A DNA stretch of 64,000 bases. Origin: Haemophilus influenzae. Its GTDB lineage: Bacteria > Pseudomonadota > Gammaproteobacteria > Enterobacterales > Pasteurellaceae. Made by a program: the position numbers and the translations under genes. The DNA lies in assembly GCF_900475755.1 (NCBI RefSeq), contig NZ_LS483411.1:62001-126000 (forward strand), written 5' to 3'. The notes under the pieces are model-generated. The model was not told the DNA's origin. It did not search any database and was given only the letters and a program-made list of their open reading frames with translations. This document shows positions 49,950 through 60,355 of the stretch, piece after piece (positions within the stretch are counted from its first letter, which is position 1; each line of letters begins with the position of its first letter).

Positions 49950-51707
49950 TTATTTTTCAAAGAAGAAATTTTGTAATTGGAAAGCTTCTAAGAAGATTCC
50001 AAGTGGCGGTCTGTCTGAAGATTGCTCAATATAATCTTTATCGAGTTTTTTGTAATTACCTTTGCGATCAATATGGTATTGTGTTCCATCAGGTTGAATC
50101 ACCACATTCCAGTGGAAATTAGAGGCAAGTACCCAGTCATCCCCCTTAAGATCAAAGAGATTGCGTCCTTGACTATAATCCATCAACGGGTTTTCTACAC
50201 GGAATACTGTCTGCATTAACGCAGAGAAAATATCAGCATGATTACTTAATCCATTTTGTTTGCCTACTGGTAAATCTTTCCAATATACAAGCAATGGCAC
50301 TTGAATTTCATCACGTCCAAAATAATTTTCTCGTTCTTTTTCATTCATTTCATTGAAAGTTAAACCGTGTTCAGCAGTGATAATCACTAATGTGTTTTCA
50401 AGCGGTGTATTTTCTAGCACTTTTGCTAAAAGTAAATCCACGTCCTGTAAAGTGCGGTCATAATCTGCTTGGTTTTTAGCCTCCAAGGCTAAATCCAAAT
50501 AAGCAAACCAAGGGGAGTCTATTTTTTGTGCTTTAATAAAATCATTGAGATTTTTTACCGCACTTTCATTATTTGGTTTGTTGGTTTTATTCGATGAAAG
50601 TTTTATTTCACGAAATAATGCTTGGCGGAAGACGCTATCTTTGAAATTCGTAGCAGAAAATAAACCCAATTGATAATTTTCAGCACGTAATTTTTCGATT
50701 AAAACAGATTGGGTATGATTGCTTAAAATGCTATCGGTGTAATTTGCATTTAGCCCGTAAAATAACCCAATTAAGCCTGCATTATTACTATTACCTGTGC
50801 TGTAATGATTAGTGAATTCCGTTGAACTTGTTGCAAATTCAGCTAACTTGGGCATTTTGCCTTGAGAAATGGCATCGTAACGCAATCCAGAAACAGTGAT
50901 CATCAAAATGTTTGGTTTATTGTCAATTGGTGCAAAAGTGAGTGTTTTTTTAGGATAATCAATCTTTAAGGCATCTAAACGCCCCTCTTGTTTTAATGTT
51001 TGTGCGTACTGCTCGCCATCAATGAAACCGTGTTTTTCTAAAAAAGAACGAGCTGTCATTGGATAAGAAAGAGGAAAATTAGAGCGTTGCATCGTAATTG
51101 GACGATATAAATAAGCATCTGCCCAAGCATAAATTAAGTGCGTAGTAATAAACATGGAAGTTAAGGATACACCGACAGCTTTTAGCCATTTTTGGCGTTC
51201 AAGACTACGTAATTTTTCCCAACTCCAACGAGAAAATAACATTTGTGCCAGTAAAATTATTGGCATTGGTGCAAAGAAAATTTGCCAATCGCGTGACATT
51301 TCACCATTTTCTGGATTAACCAGCAAATTCCATACCACAGAGGATAAATGCAGATTAAAACGACTGAAAACAGCGGTATCAAATAATAATAAGGTTGTAC
51401 AAATCGTGGAAAAAATCACGGTTAATCCGCGAAAAGTGCGGTGATTTTTAACAATGAAACTCAGTGGAAAGACCACAAGTAAATACAACGCAAAAACGTT
51501 AAAACTGAAATGCCCGAGCAAACTTACAAAGAAATAAAGTTTTCCTGCGAGAGTGTCTGGCCAGTCAATGATAAAGGCATAACGTGCGCCAATAAGAATA
51601 GCAACAATAATATTAAAAAAGGCAAACCAATGACCCCACGAAATTTTTCGTGAAACGTCATCGCGGTATTGTTTGCCGCTGAAGGTGCCTTTTTTAATCC
51701 ATTTCAT
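49950..51707 (-). CDS. yejM: YejM/PbgA/LapC-type inner membrane sulfatase-fold protein
   Basis: 585 residues, E. coli length. Five N-terminal membrane helices (~22-190, DUF3413) are followed by a periplasmic sulfatase-fold domain starting KPNILMITVSGLRYDAIS and containing VIITAEHGLTFNEM. The usual catalytic Cys/Ser for formylglycine is not in the expected context, as in the E. coli protein, which acts as a LapB/FtsH regulator sensing LPS to control LpxC rather than as an enzyme. It is separated by a single base from yejL. Confidence 0.9.
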   Translation of the reverse strand: MKWIKKGTFSGKQYRDDVSRKISWGHWFAFFNIIVAILIGARYAFIIDWPDTLAGKLYFFVSLLGHFSFNVFALYLLVVFPLSFIVKNHRTFRGLTVIFSTICTTLLLFDTAVFSRFNLHLSSVVWNLLVNPENGEMSRDWQIFFAPMPIILLAQMLFSRWSWEKLRSLERQKWLKAVGVSLTSMFITTHLIYAWADAYLYRPITMQRSNFPLSYPMTARSFLEKHGFIDGEQYAQTLKQEGRLDALKIDYPKKTLTFAPIDNKPNILMITVSGLRYDAISQGKMPKLAEFATSSTEFTNHYSTGNSNNAGLIGLFYGLNANYTDSILSNHTQSVLIEKLRAENYQLGLFSATNFKDSVFRQALFREIKLSSNKTNKPNNESAVKNLNDFIKAQKIDSPWFAYLDLALEAKNQADYDRTLQDVDLLLAKVLENTPLENTLVIITAEHGLTFNEMNEKERENYFGRDEIQVPLLVYWKDLPVGKQNGLSNHADIFSALMQTVFRVENPLMDYSQGRNLFDLKGDDWVLASNFHWNVVIQPDGTQYHIDRKGNYKKLDKDYIEQSSDRPPLGIFLEAFQLQNFFFEK

Positions 51708-51708
51708 A

Positions 51709-51927
51709 TTAACGTGTTTTTACTGCATTGATTAAGGAATTAGAAAACGCTTGAGCCAATGCCTCACGTTGAGTTTGCGGCACACTGCTAGTTAATAGAT
51801 TACTTGCCATATTACCCAATGCGATTAAGGAGAGATCTACCGAGGCTTTATGCTTTTCTAGCACTGCGATTATATCGTTTACAATCGCACTTAATTGAGC
51901 ATCAGAGTATTTAGAATGTTGAGCCAT
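51709..51927 (-). CDS. yejL: YejL (DUF1414) small conserved protein
   Basis: 72 residues: AQHSKYSDAQLSAIVNDII, then helical. It matches the small YejL family that always precedes yejM. No membrane segment or catalytic motif; function unknown. It lies divergent to yejK with a 128-base spacer containing one uptake sequence. Confidence 0.88.
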   Translation of the reverse strand: MAQHSKYSDAQLSAIVNDIIAVLEKHKASVDLSLIALGNMASNLLTSSVPQTQREALAQAFSNSLINAVKTR

Positions 51928-52055
51928 AATGTCAAAAATAAAACAAAAAATTTGGCTTATGATACCCGATTATTTGGTAGAACCTAAATAATTTCTTTTT
52001 TCTTGCTTAAAAAGTGCGGTTATAATTTGCGGCAAATTTTTCAAAGGTGACAAAA

Positions 52056-53072
52056 ATGAGTATTATCGTTAATCAAATTGTTTTGCATCAGTTAGTCAAA
52101 AATGTGGATGGCGACAGCATAAAAATGGAAAGCGTATTACGCGATGAGTTGCTGTCAATTACGCCAGAAGTAGAGCAAATGATGTTGCAACTTCATCAAG
52201 GCTATCAAAATAAAGCTAAGGCTTTTGGCGTGTTTCAGGAAAAGTCTATCTTTGCACAACATTTAAATCGTTTATTAGAACAAGAAATTGAGTTTTTAGG
52301 TTTTAGTCAATATTCAACAAAATTGCTTGCTGATGAGCTAGGTAAATATAACTTTGCGGAAAGTGGCACCTTGATTTTATGCCAATATAATTTCTTAGCG
52401 ACAGATTATTTGTTTATTGCATTGCTTGATAGCCGCCATAGTATGTTAGTCGATGAGCATTTAGATATTCACCGTACAGAATATCTTGATATAACTCAGT
52501 TTGATATTGCGGCACGGATAAATTTGACGGATTTGCAAGTAAATGCGAACTCTAATCGTTATTTAACTTTCATAAAAGGCCGTGTAGGTCGCAAAATTAG
52601 TGATTTTTTCATGGATTTTTTAGGTGCTGAAGAAGGATTAAATCCACAGGTTCAAAATCAGTGTTTATTGCAAGCTGTGAGTGATTACTGCGATCAAGGC
52701 GAACTCAACAAAGAGCAAACTCAAGCGGTAAAAAAACAAGTGTTTGAATATTGTAAAGGTCAGCTTTCAAACGGTAACAATATTGAATTAAGGGAACTTT
52801 CTGATTCATTACCCACTCTAAACGAACAGCCTTTTGTCGCCTTTACGGAAGAACAGAATTATGGTTTGGAAGAGAGCATTCCTCCTGTTCGTTCAGCATT
52901 GAAATCGCTAACAAAATTCTCTGGGTCAGGAAAGGGCGTTACCCTAAGTTTTGATGCGGAATTATTGAATACACGTATTCAATGGGATCCTATGACAGAT
53001 ACCCTAACCATCAAAGGTTTACCGCCAAATTTAAAAGATCAATTACAAAAGGCTTTAAAATCAGAGAATTAA
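52056..53072 (+). CDS. yejK: Nucleoid-associated protein YejK (NdpA)
   Basis: 338 residues. Start ATG at 52056 ([16 protein letters not shown]) has AAAGGTG 6 bases upstream; the in-frame GTG at 52047 overlaps that site and is rejected. Landmarks: [52 protein letters not shown] and the C-terminal [15 protein letters not shown]. Abundant spermidine-nucleoid fraction protein, DNA-associated, of unclear precise role. Divergent from yejL-yejM as in E. coli. Confidence 0.9.
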   Translation: MSIIVNQIVLHQLVKNVDGDSIKMESVLRDELLSITPEVEQMMLQLHQGYQNKAKAFGVFQEKSIFAQHLNRLLEQEIEFLGFSQYSTKLLADELGKYNFAESGTLILCQYNFLATDYLFIALLDSRHSMLVDEHLDIHRTEYLDITQFDIAARINLTDLQVNANSNRYLTFIKGRVGRKISDFFMDFLGAEEGLNPQVQNQCLLQAVSDYCDQGELNKEQTQAVKKQVFEYCKGQLSNGNNIELRELSDSLPTLNEQPFVAFTEEQNYGLEESIPPVRSALKSLTKFSGSGKGVTLSFDAELLNTRIQWDPMTDTLTIKGLPPNLKDQLQKALKSEN

Positions 53073-53137
53073 TTTGGAAACATAGCCAACTTTGGGTATT
53101 ATTTGACAGTACTTTTGCACAAATTAAGGTAAAGAAA

Positions 53138-53551
53138 ATGCAAGTTAAAACACTTTTAGGCGCAACATTTTTAGCATTAAGCCTCGCTTCTTGTTCCACC
53201 GTTGAAAAAGTTGTATATCGAATTGATGTACCGCAAGGCAACTATTTAGAAGCGACTACCGTTGCGCAAGTTAAAGAAGGCATGACTGCTCAACAAGTAC
53301 AATATTTGTTGGGAACGCCAATATTAATCGATCCTTATAATAACTACACTTGGTATTACATATTCTTACAACAACGTGCCTATGAAACACCAGCTCAACA
53401 TACGCTAACCGTAAAATTCGATCAACGTGGGATTGTGACAGAAACCCATCTTGATAAACCTTTACCAGAGGTTTCACAACAAGGCGAAAATAACACCATC
53501 ATTGAAACAGGTGAGAAACCAAAATCAAGTTGGTGGAAATTCTGGAAATAA
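53138..53551 (+). CDS. bamE: Outer membrane assembly lipoprotein BamE (SmpA)
   Basis: 137 residues starting at the ATG at 53138. Signal peptide MQVKTLLGATFLALSLASC ends in lipobox LASC (Cys19), then STVEKVVYRIDVPQGNYLEA, the BamE core VKEGMTAQQVQYLLGTPILIDPYNNYTWYYIF and a beta-strand region. A charged, low-similarity tail (~105-137) extends beyond E. coli BamE (113). It supports the BamA-BamD complex. A longer frame upstream overlaps yejK and would bury the lipobox. Confidence 0.9.
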   Translation: MQVKTLLGATFLALSLASCSTVEKVVYRIDVPQGNYLEATTVAQVKEGMTAQQVQYLLGTPILIDPYNNYTWYYIFLQQRAYETPAQHTLTVKFDQRGIVTETHLDKPLPEVSQQGENNTIIETGEKPKSSWWKFWK

Positions 53552-53601
53552 TCTTTTTATTTTCACCGCACTACAATAATAATTGGTAAAAGGAATCCCC
53601 A

Positions 53602-54285
53602 ATGTCAAAACTCTTGCTCGTTGATGATGATATTGAATTGACTGAATTACTTTCTACACTTTTAGAGCTTGAGGGTTTTGACGTTGAAACAGCAAACAAT
53701 GGATTAGAAGCATTACAAAAACTCAATGAAAGCTATAAGCTGGTTTTGCTTGATGTAATGATGCCAAAGTTAAATGGTATCGAAACATTAAAAGAAATTC
53801 GTAAAGTCTCTAACGTGCCAGTGATGATGCTAACAGCAAGAGGCGAAGACATTGATCGCGTATTAGGCTTAGAATTGGGAGCGGATGATTATTTACCCAA
53901 ACCTTTTAACGATCGTGAGCTTATTGCAAGAATTAAGGCAATTTTGCGTCGTAGTGCATCTCCTTCAAATAATACCGCAAATGTAGAAATCCTTTCTTTT
54001 GACGGAATAACTCTCCATTTTTCTCACGGAATTGCAACCTATAATGAAGAAAATCTCAATTTAACTGATTATGAATTTAAGATCCTTTGTTTATTGCTTA
54101 AATCTAAGGGAAATGTGGTAAGTCGAGAAGAATTAAGTTTAGAAGTAATGGAAAAACCGCTCACTCCATTTGACCGTTCTCTTGATATGCACATCTCTAA
54201 TTTAAGACGCAAATTACCAGAACGAAAAAACAAGCCCTCTTGGTTTAAAACTTTACGCGGAAAAGGATACGCTTTAGTTACCTAA
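53602..54285 (+). CDS. cpxR: Response regulator CpxR
   Basis: 227 residues, OmpR/PhoB family. Receiver domain with the acidic pair VDDD (8-10), phospho-acceptor Asp51 in VLLDVMMPKLNG, Thr78 and Lys100 all present. Winged-helix output domain (~130-227) with SLDMHISNLRRKLP and LRGKGYALVT. It would direct the envelope stress response. All functional residues are intact although the partner kinase gene directly downstream is broken. Confidence 0.92.
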   Translation: MSKLLLVDDDIELTELLSTLLELEGFDVETANNGLEALQKLNESYKLVLLDVMMPKLNGIETLKEIRKVSNVPVMMLTARGEDIDRVLGLELGADDYLPKPFNDRELIARIKAILRRSASPSNNTANVEILSFDGITLHFSHGIATYNEENLNLTDYEFKILCLLLKSKGNVVSREELSLEVMEKPLTPFDRSLDMHISNLRRKLPERKNKPSWFKTLRGKGYALVT

Positions 54286-54290
54286 TTTTT

Positions 54291-55694
54291 ATGAAATTAC
54301 GTTATTTTTTAATTTAAATCAACTCACTATCCAAACATTTCTTATGTTTTGGTTTTCTTTTTTCATAATGATGAGCCTTGTGATCGCCGTACCTAATTTC
54401 GATCTCAGAATTTATTCCCCATTAAAAGAAGCGAATATTGTTAATTACCAAAAAGAAATTCTTCAGATTATCCGTATTGGAAAACTACAAGAAATCGTTG
54501 CAGGCGTGCCTGTTTTACCTGCTGATAAATTCCAACCTTCTAGACCCGTTCTTATTGATTTAAAAACTAAAGATATTCTTGGCGAACTTCCCGAAGAAAT
54601 GCCTTATATCCAAAGATTTTCAGATGTATCAAATAATTTTTCATATCCTAAACGCAAAAATTTTAATGAACTCCAAATTTCAGGCCCTTTTCAAGTTTAC
54701 TTGGGAAATGGAGAAAATTCTTATGCCTTATATTTTATTTCATACGTGAATCCACAGCGGGAGATGTTTAATTATCTTTTTGATCGACCTATGATATTAA
54801 TTTTTCTAATTCTTTTAATTACCACTCCATTATTATGGTGGTTTACAAGAATGCTCACTACACCAATTTCACGTTTACGAGATGCAGCTAATTCAGTGGC
54901 ATTAGGTAATTCAAAATTGATAAAAGACTAAGTATTAAAGGCCCGTTAGAACTCCGCCAAGTCGGTCAAAGTTTTAATCGAATGCTATATCTATTGATAA
55001 TTTAATCTCAAATCAACAAAGGCTTCTTTCATCTATTTCCCACGAATTAAAAACGCCACTAACACGCTTACAATTGGCTACAGCTCTTGTCCGCCGCCAA
55101 TGTGGAGAAACCGATAGTGTGAAACGTATTGAAAGAGAAATTGAGCGTATGGATAAAATGATTAGCGAACTACTTCTTCTTTCTCGTCAGCAAATGAATA
55201 GTCAAGTAAAGCGTGATATTTTTTATGCAAACTCTCTTTGGGAAGAGATTATTAAAGATGCACAATTTGAAGCGGAACAACGAGGTATAGCATTTCTCAC
55301 AAATATTCATTTACCAAAAAATGAATTACAACTTAACGGTAATTTTAGATTACCAGAAAGTGCGGTCGAAAATATCGTGACAAATGCACTTAAATACACA
55401 AAGGATAAGATCGAGCTTTATATTTTTATCCAAGAAGAAGAAGAAGAAGAAGAATTCCTCAGGATCTGCATCAATGACAACGGATCTGGGGTAAATCCAA
55501 ATGAATTTGAAAAAATTTTCACTCCGTTTTATCGCGTCGATGAAGCGCGAACTAGAGCGACTGGAGGCACAGGATTAGGGCTTGCAATTGTGTCTCATGT
55601 AATAAAAGAGCATCAAGGAAGTGTTTGGGCTGAAAAAAGCCCATTAGGCGGGCTATCAATGAATATAAAATTGCCATTATGGATCAGTAAATAA
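54291..55694 (+). pseudogene. cpxA: cpxA sensor kinase gene with three single-base losses
   Basis: Starts ATG AAA TTA CGT 5 bases after cpxR. The frame changes by one base at a T6 run (54305-54310), again at ~54928 (GACTA, expected Asp-Leu-Ser) and again at ~54985-54992. Each is corrected by adding one base; after three the frame is restored, giving a CpxA-like protein of ~468 residues. Both membrane helices, the periplasmic region, HAMP, the H-box SISHELKTPLTRL (His codon 55041), the N box and the G boxes (TGGTGLGLAIV) are otherwise preserved, so the decay or sequencing error is recent. Confidence 0.85.
55434..55454 (+). repeat. (GAA)7 trinucleotide repeat in the cpxA remnant
   Basis: Seven exact GAA units encode seven glutamates before the G1 region of the kinase ATPase domain. 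Length changes would stay in frame. Confidence 0.9.
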
Positions 55695-55726
55695 AAATGA
55701 TAGCAATTTTTACCGCACTTTTACCT

Positions 55727-56698
55727 TTAAGCATTGTCCACAGCAAAAGAAATGACGTCATTAATTTTTTCGCAATCTAAAGCGATCATCATTAAACGAT
55801 CTATTCCTAATGCGACACCAGAAGAATCTGGCATACCCGCGTCTAAAGCAGCAAGAAAGCGTTCATCAATTTCTCGAGTAGGCAATCCACATTTTTTTCT
55901 TTGTTGATTATCTAATTCAAAGCGATGACGTTGTTCCTGCGCATCGGCAAGTTCGTGAAAACCATTGGCTAATTCTAACCCTTTGTAATAAAACTCAAAG
56001 CGTTCTGCCACACGTTGATCTTCTGGGCTAACTTGTGCTAGGGCAGCTTGCGTTGAAGGGAAATGATAAACCGCAATAGGTCGTTCTTTCCCAATTTGAG
56101 GCTCAACGACTTCACTAAATAAAAACTGTAATAACGTATCGCGATCTTCATCATCTTCAGCCATAAAATTATGTTTACGTGCTGCTTCGATTAATTCTGA
56201 ACGTTCAGCTGATAAGGGATCTAAGCCTACATATTCTTGGAAAACAAATTGATAGCTTAAACTTTCTGCAGGTGGACAATCTAAAATTTGTTGGAGCAAA
56301 TCATCCACTTCATTAATTAAACGATGCATATGAAAGTGCGGTCGATACCATTCCAACATAGTAAATTCTGGATTATGGCGATTTCCAGCCTCTTCATTGC
56401 GAAACACTTTGCTGATTTGGAATATCGGTCCACTGCCAGCAGCAAGCAAGCGTTTCATATGATATTCAGGGCTTGTAGAAAGCCAAAGTGTTTTGGATTG
56501 ATTATCAAAAGGCGCAAGAAATTCCGTGCTAAAGGTGGAGAGATGTAAATCAGTGACGCCAAATTCACTTAGAACAGGGGTCTCTACTTCAAGCAAGCCG
56601 CGTTCTGTAAAAAATTGACGAATTTCAGCAATAATTTTTGCCCGTTTAAGAAGATTTTTTATATCAGCAGAAGGTTGCCAATGATTAAGTGCGGTCAT
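55727..56698 (-). CDS. epmA: EF-P lysine beta-lysyl ligase EpmA (GenX/PoxA)
   Basis: 323 residues (E. coli 325), starting [20 protein letters not shown] at 56698, where AGGA lies 10 bases upstream. Class II synthetase catalytic core only, lacking the anticodon-binding domain: [16 protein letters not shown] (motif 1), [20 protein letters not shown] (motif 2) and ALGIDRLMM (motif 3). It attaches beta-lysine to EF-P to help polyproline synthesis. The ATG itself begins an uptake sequence (ATG-ACCGCACTT). Convergent with cpxA and divergent from frdA. Confidence 0.94.
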   Translation of the reverse strand: MTALNHWQPSADIKNLLKRAKIIAEIRQFFTERGLLEVETPVLSEFGVTDLHLSTFSTEFLAPFDNQSKTLWLSTSPEYHMKRLLAAGSGPIFQISKVFRNEEAGNRHNPEFTMLEWYRPHFHMHRLINEVDDLLQQILDCPPAESLSYQFVFQEYVGLDPLSAERSELIEAARKHNFMAEDDEDRDTLLQFLFSEVVEPQIGKERPIAVYHFPSTQAALAQVSPEDQRVAERFEFYYKGLELANGFHELADAQEQRHRFELDNQQRKKCGLPTREIDERFLAALDAGMPDSSGVALGIDRLMMIALDCEKINDVISFAVDNA

Positions 56699-56766
56699 TT
56701 TTAATCCTGTTTTAAAAATTTTGCACATTGTAAACGAGAGCTGCTCTCAACTCAATCTTAGCTTTT

Positions 56767-56780
56767 TTGAGGTAGATCAC
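56767..56780. promoter_or_regulatory. Probable FNR site upstream of frdABCD
   Basis: TTGAG-GTAG-ATCAC matches the FNR consensus TTGAT-N4-ATCAA at 8 of 10 positions. It is centred about 135 bases upstream of the frdA start, in the epmA-frdA spacer. Fumarate reductase is an FNR target in enterobacteria; here activation is inferred. Confidence 0.5.
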
Positions 56781-56908
56781 AAAATACGATCTTTTCCATC
56801 TTTAGACATAAAAAACGTTATTAATTTGTAACAAAAAATGGCACAATGCCCACGTAATATTACCCTTTTAGGGGATTTATTCTTACTTTCTATTGATTGG
56901 AGGATATC

Positions 56909-58708
56909 GTGCAAACAGTTAATGTCGATATTGCGATTGTTGGTGCTGGTGGCGGTGGTTTACGTGCAGCGATTTCCGCAGCAGAAGCAAATCCTAACCT
57001 AAAAATTGCATTAGTTTCTAAAGTATACCCGATGCGTAGCCATACCGTGGCAGCAGAAGGTGGCGCAGCGGCAGTTATCAAAGAAGAAGATTCTTACGAT
57101 AAACACTTTCAAGATACCGTTGCTGGTGGGGACTGGCTTTGTGAGCAAGATGTAGTGGAATATTTCGTACAACATTCCCCTGTAGAAATGACTCAATTAG
57201 AACGTTGGGGATGCCCTTGGAGTCGTAAAGCTGATGGCGATGTAAACGTGCGTCGTTTTGGTGGAATGAAAATTGAACGTACTTGGTTCGCAGCGGATAA
57301 AACAGGTTTCCATTTACTACACACACTTTTCCAAACTTCTATTCAATATCCACAAATCAAACGTTTTGATGAACACTTCGTATTAGATATTCTTGTTGAT
57401 GATGGCCATGCTCGTGGTATGGTTGCAATGAATATGATGGAAGGTTCACTTGTTCAAATTAATGCCAATGCGGTTGTGATTGCCACTGGCGGTGGTTGTC
57501 GTGCATTTAAATTTAATACCAATGGCGGCATTGTAACAGGTGACGGCTTGTCTATGGCGTATCGTCACGGTGTACCACTTCGTGATATGGAGTTTGTTCA
57601 ATATCATCCAACAGGCTTACCGAATACGGGTATTTTAATGACCGAAGGTTGTCGTGGCGAAGGCGGCATCTTAGTGAATAAAGATGGCTATCGCTATCTT
57701 CAAGATTACGGTCTAGGTCCTGAAACGCCAATTGGCAAACCTCAAAATAAATATATGGAGCTTGGCCCTCGTGATAAAGTTTCTCAAGCATTCTGGCAAG
57801 AATGGAAAAAAGGTAATACCTTAAAAACCGCGAAAAGCGTGGATGTTGTGCATTTAGATTTACGTCATCTTGGCGAAAAATATTTACACGAGCGTCTGCC
57901 ATTTATTTGTGAATTAGCAAGTGCTTATGAAGGTGTAAATCCAGTAAATGAACCAATCCCTGTTCGTCCAGTTGTTCACTATACAATGGGCGGTATTGAG
58001 GTTGATTTTAACAGCGAAACTCGTATCAAAGGTTTATTTGCTGTAGGAGAATGTGCATCTTCAGGTTTACATGGTGCAAATCGTTTAGGATCTAACTCTT
58101 TAGCTGAACTTGTTGTGTTAGGTCGTGTTGCAGGGGAATATGCGGCACAACGTGCAGTTGAGGCTCAATCGGTAAATCAAAGTGCGGTTGATGCTCAAGC
58201 AAAAGATGTTGTTGCTCGTTTAGAAGCCCTTCATAAACAGGAAGGTAATGAATCTTGGTCTGAAATCCGTGATGAAATGGGTACTGTGATGGAAGAAGGT
58301 TGTGGTATTTACCGTGACCAAGCAAGCATGCAAAAAGCAGTAGATAAAATTGCAGAATTAAAAGAACGTTACAAACGTATTCGCATATCAGATAACTCAA
58401 GTGTGTTCAATACAGATGTGCTTTACACCGTTGAGTTGGGTTACATCCTAGATGTTGCACAATCTATTGCAAATTCAGCGATTGAACGTAAAGAATCTCG
58501 TGGTGCCCATCAACGCTTAGATTACACTGAACGTGATGATGTAAATTATTTAAAACACACACTTGCTTTCTACAATGAAAATGGCGCACCGCGCATTGAA
58601 TATAGCCCAGTGAAAATTACCAAATCTCAACCTGCAAAACGTGTTTACGGTGCGGAAGCAGAAGCTCAAGAAGCAGCTGCGAAAGCTAAGGAGCAAGCAA
58701 ATGGCTAA
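56909..58708 (+). CDS. frdA: Fumarate reductase flavoprotein subunit
   Basis: 599 residues. The GTG at 56909 with GGAGGA 5 bases upstream gives [21 protein letters not shown], the normal start; an in-frame TTG lies within the ribosome site. FAD site GAGGGG, covalent flavin His in [14 protein letters not shown], substrate-site [21 protein letters not shown] and [10 protein letters not shown]. It reduces fumarate to succinate as the terminal step of anaerobic respiration. Overlaps frdB by 8 bases. Confidence 0.97.
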   Translation: MQTVNVDIAIVGAGGGGLRAAISAAEANPNLKIALVSKVYPMRSHTVAAEGGAAAVIKEEDSYDKHFQDTVAGGDWLCEQDVVEYFVQHSPVEMTQLERWGCPWSRKADGDVNVRRFGGMKIERTWFAADKTGFHLLHTLFQTSIQYPQIKRFDEHFVLDILVDDGHARGMVAMNMMEGSLVQINANAVVIATGGGCRAFKFNTNGGIVTGDGLSMAYRHGVPLRDMEFVQYHPTGLPNTGILMTEGCRGEGGILVNKDGYRYLQDYGLGPETPIGKPQNKYMELGPRDKVSQAFWQEWKKGNTLKTAKSVDVVHLDLRHLGEKYLHERLPFICELASAYEGVNPVNEPIPVRPVVHYTMGGIEVDFNSETRIKGLFAVGECASSGLHGANRLGSNSLAELVVLGRVAGEYAAQRAVEAQSVNQSAVDAQAKDVVARLEALHKQEGNESWSEIRDEMGTVMEEGCGIYRDQASMQKAVDKIAELKERYKRIRISDNSSVFNTDVLYTVELGYILDVAQSIANSAIERKESRGAHQRLDYTERDDVNYLKHTLAFYNENGAPRIEYSPVKITKSQPAKRVYGAEAEAQEAAAKAKEQANG

Positions 58709-59471
58709 TTCACCAGTAATGAATGTAGAAGTATTACGCTACAATCCTGAAATCGATCAAGAGCCGCATTTAAGTACTTATCAAGTACCTTATGATAATC
58801 AAACTTCATTGCTTGATGCGTTAGGTTATATCAAGGATAAACTTGAGCCATCTCTTTCTTATCGCTGGTCTTGCCGTATGGCGATTTGTGGTTCTTGCGG
58901 TATGATGGTAAATAACAAACCGAAATTGGCGTGTAAAACGTTCTTACGTGATTACAGCGGTCATATGCGTATTGAGCCGTTAGCAAACTTCCCAATTGAA
59001 CGCGACTTAGTGGTTGATTTAAGCCACTTTATCGAAAGTTTAGAGGCAATTAAACCTTATATTATTGGTAACGAAGCGCCAGCATTAGATGGTAAACCAC
59101 ATCCATCAAAAGAGTTGCAAGTAAGCCGTACTAAACAAACGCCAGCACAGCTTGAGAAATATCGTCAATTCTCAATGTGTATCAACTGTGGTTTATGCTA
59201 TGCCGCTTGCCCTCAATTTGGTTTAAATCCTGAATTCTTAGGCCCTGCAGCTATTACTATGGCTCATCGTTATAATCTTGATAACCGTGACCATGGTAAA
59301 GCAAAACGTATGTCATTATTAAATGGTAAAAATGGGGTTTGGAGTTGTACTTTCGTTGGCTATTGCTCAGAAGTTTGTCCAAAACATGTGGATCCAGCTT
59401 CTGCAATTAACCAAGGAAAAGTGGAAAGTGCCAAAGATTATGTTATCTCTATGCTAAAACCAAAAAGCTAA
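58701..59471 (+). CDS. frdB: Fumarate reductase iron-sulfur subunit
   Basis: 256 residues starting at the ATG at 58701 (AAGGAG upstream inside frdA). A [2Fe-2S] ferredoxin fold with [21 protein letters not shown], then the [4Fe-4S] and [3Fe-4S] ligands [13 protein letters not shown] and [13 protein letters not shown]. It passes electrons from menaquinol in the membrane anchors to FrdA. Confidence 0.97.
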   Translation: MANSPVMNVEVLRYNPEIDQEPHLSTYQVPYDNQTSLLDALGYIKDKLEPSLSYRWSCRMAICGSCGMMVNNKPKLACKTFLRDYSGHMRIEPLANFPIERDLVVDLSHFIESLEAIKPYIIGNEAPALDGKPHPSKELQVSRTKQTPAQLEKYRQFSMCINCGLCYAACPQFGLNPEFLGPAAITMAHRYNLDNRDHGKAKRMSLLNGKNGVWSCTFVGYCSEVCPKHVDPASAINQGKVESAKDYVISMLKPKS

Positions 59472-59481
59472 GGGGGAAGGA

Positions 59482-59892
59482 ATGTCAGTAACAGTGAGTA
59501 AACGTAAAAAATATGTTCGTCCAATGACAGCGACTTGGTGGCAAAAATTGGACTTCTACAAAGCTTATATGCTACGTGAAGCGACTTCAATCTTTGCTGT
59601 ATGGTTTTGTATTGTATTGCTTTATGGTGTTCTTTGCCTCGCAAGCAATCCAATACCAGGCTTAGGCATTTTGAGCTTTATTGAGTTTTTAAGAAACCCA
59701 ATTGTGGTTTTCTTAAATATTATTACGCTTATCGCAACGCTTTATCATACGGTGACATATTTCTTAATGACACCAAAAGTGATGAATATCATTGTGAAAA
59801 ATGAACGCCTACCACATACTGTGGTAAGAAATGCACTTTGGGCGGTAACAGCATTAGTTAGCGTGATTGCTTTAGTTTTAGTTTATATCTAA
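59482..59892 (+). CDS. frdC: Fumarate reductase membrane anchor subunit C
   Basis: 136 residues with three hydrophobic helices. Landmarks are KRKKYVRPMTATWWQKLDFYKAYMLREATS and the second helix FLNIITLIATLYHTVTYFL. Together with FrdD it anchors the enzyme and forms the quinol sites. GGGGGAAGGA before the ATG; 10 bases after frdB. Confidence 0.95.
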   Translation: MSVTVSKRKKYVRPMTATWWQKLDFYKAYMLREATSIFAVWFCIVLLYGVLCLASNPIPGLGILSFIEFLRNPIVVFLNIITLIATLYHTVTYFLMTPKVMNIIVKNERLPHTVVRNALWAVTALVSVIALVLVYI

Positions 59893-59904
59893 GGGAGAGA
59901 AAAA

Positions 59905-60249
59905 ATGGTTGATCAAAATCCAAAACGCTCCGGCGAACCGCCAGTATGGTTAATGTTCGGTGCAGGCGGCACAGTGAGTGCAATTTTCCTTCCTGTCGTT
60001 ATTCTAATCATCGGTTTGTTATTACCATTTGGTTTAGTCGATGCGCATAATTTAATTACTTTTGCTTATTCTTGGATTGGTAAATTAGTTATTTTAGTGC
60101 TTACTATTTTTCCAATGTGGTGTGGTTTACACCGTATTCATCATGGTATGCACGATCTTAAAGTGCATGTGCCAGCAGGTGGATTTATCTTTTATGGTTT
60201 AGCCACAATTTATACTGTTTGGGTGTTATTTGCGGTAATAAACCTGTAA
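59905..60249 (+). CDS. frdD: Fumarate reductase membrane anchor subunit D
   Basis: 114 residues with three hydrophobic helices; start [22 protein letters not shown], then [17 protein letters not shown] as in the family. Last gene of the operon; AGGGAGAG before the ATG. A bidirectional terminator follows. Confidence 0.95.
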   Translation: MVDQNPKRSGEPPVWLMFGAGGTVSAIFLPVVILIIGLLLPFGLVDAHNLITFAYSWIGKLVILVLTIFPMWCGLHRIHHGMHDLKVHVPAGGFIFYGLATIYTVWVLFAVINL

Positions 60250-60268
60250 TAAAAATGATATAAATAAA

Positions 60269-60297
60269 AAAACGAGTCTAAGACTCGTTTTTTTATT
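60269..60297 (+). terminator. frdABCD terminator (bidirectional)
   Basis: AAAACGAGTCT (60269-60279) and AGACTCGTTTT (60281-60291) are perfectly complementary; TTT continues. The upstream A-run makes it function towards mtgA as well. It begins 20 bases after the frdD stop. Confidence 0.92.
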
Positions 60298-60355
60298 TTA
60301 TATATCAAGTAAACATTTTTTAGTTTGTTTTACTTTAGAAATTTGATTGGATTTT

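Noticed and set aside
55434..55454. Phase-variable contingency locus
   Set aside because: The unit is a triplet, so length changes cannot switch the frame, and the gene is already interrupted.
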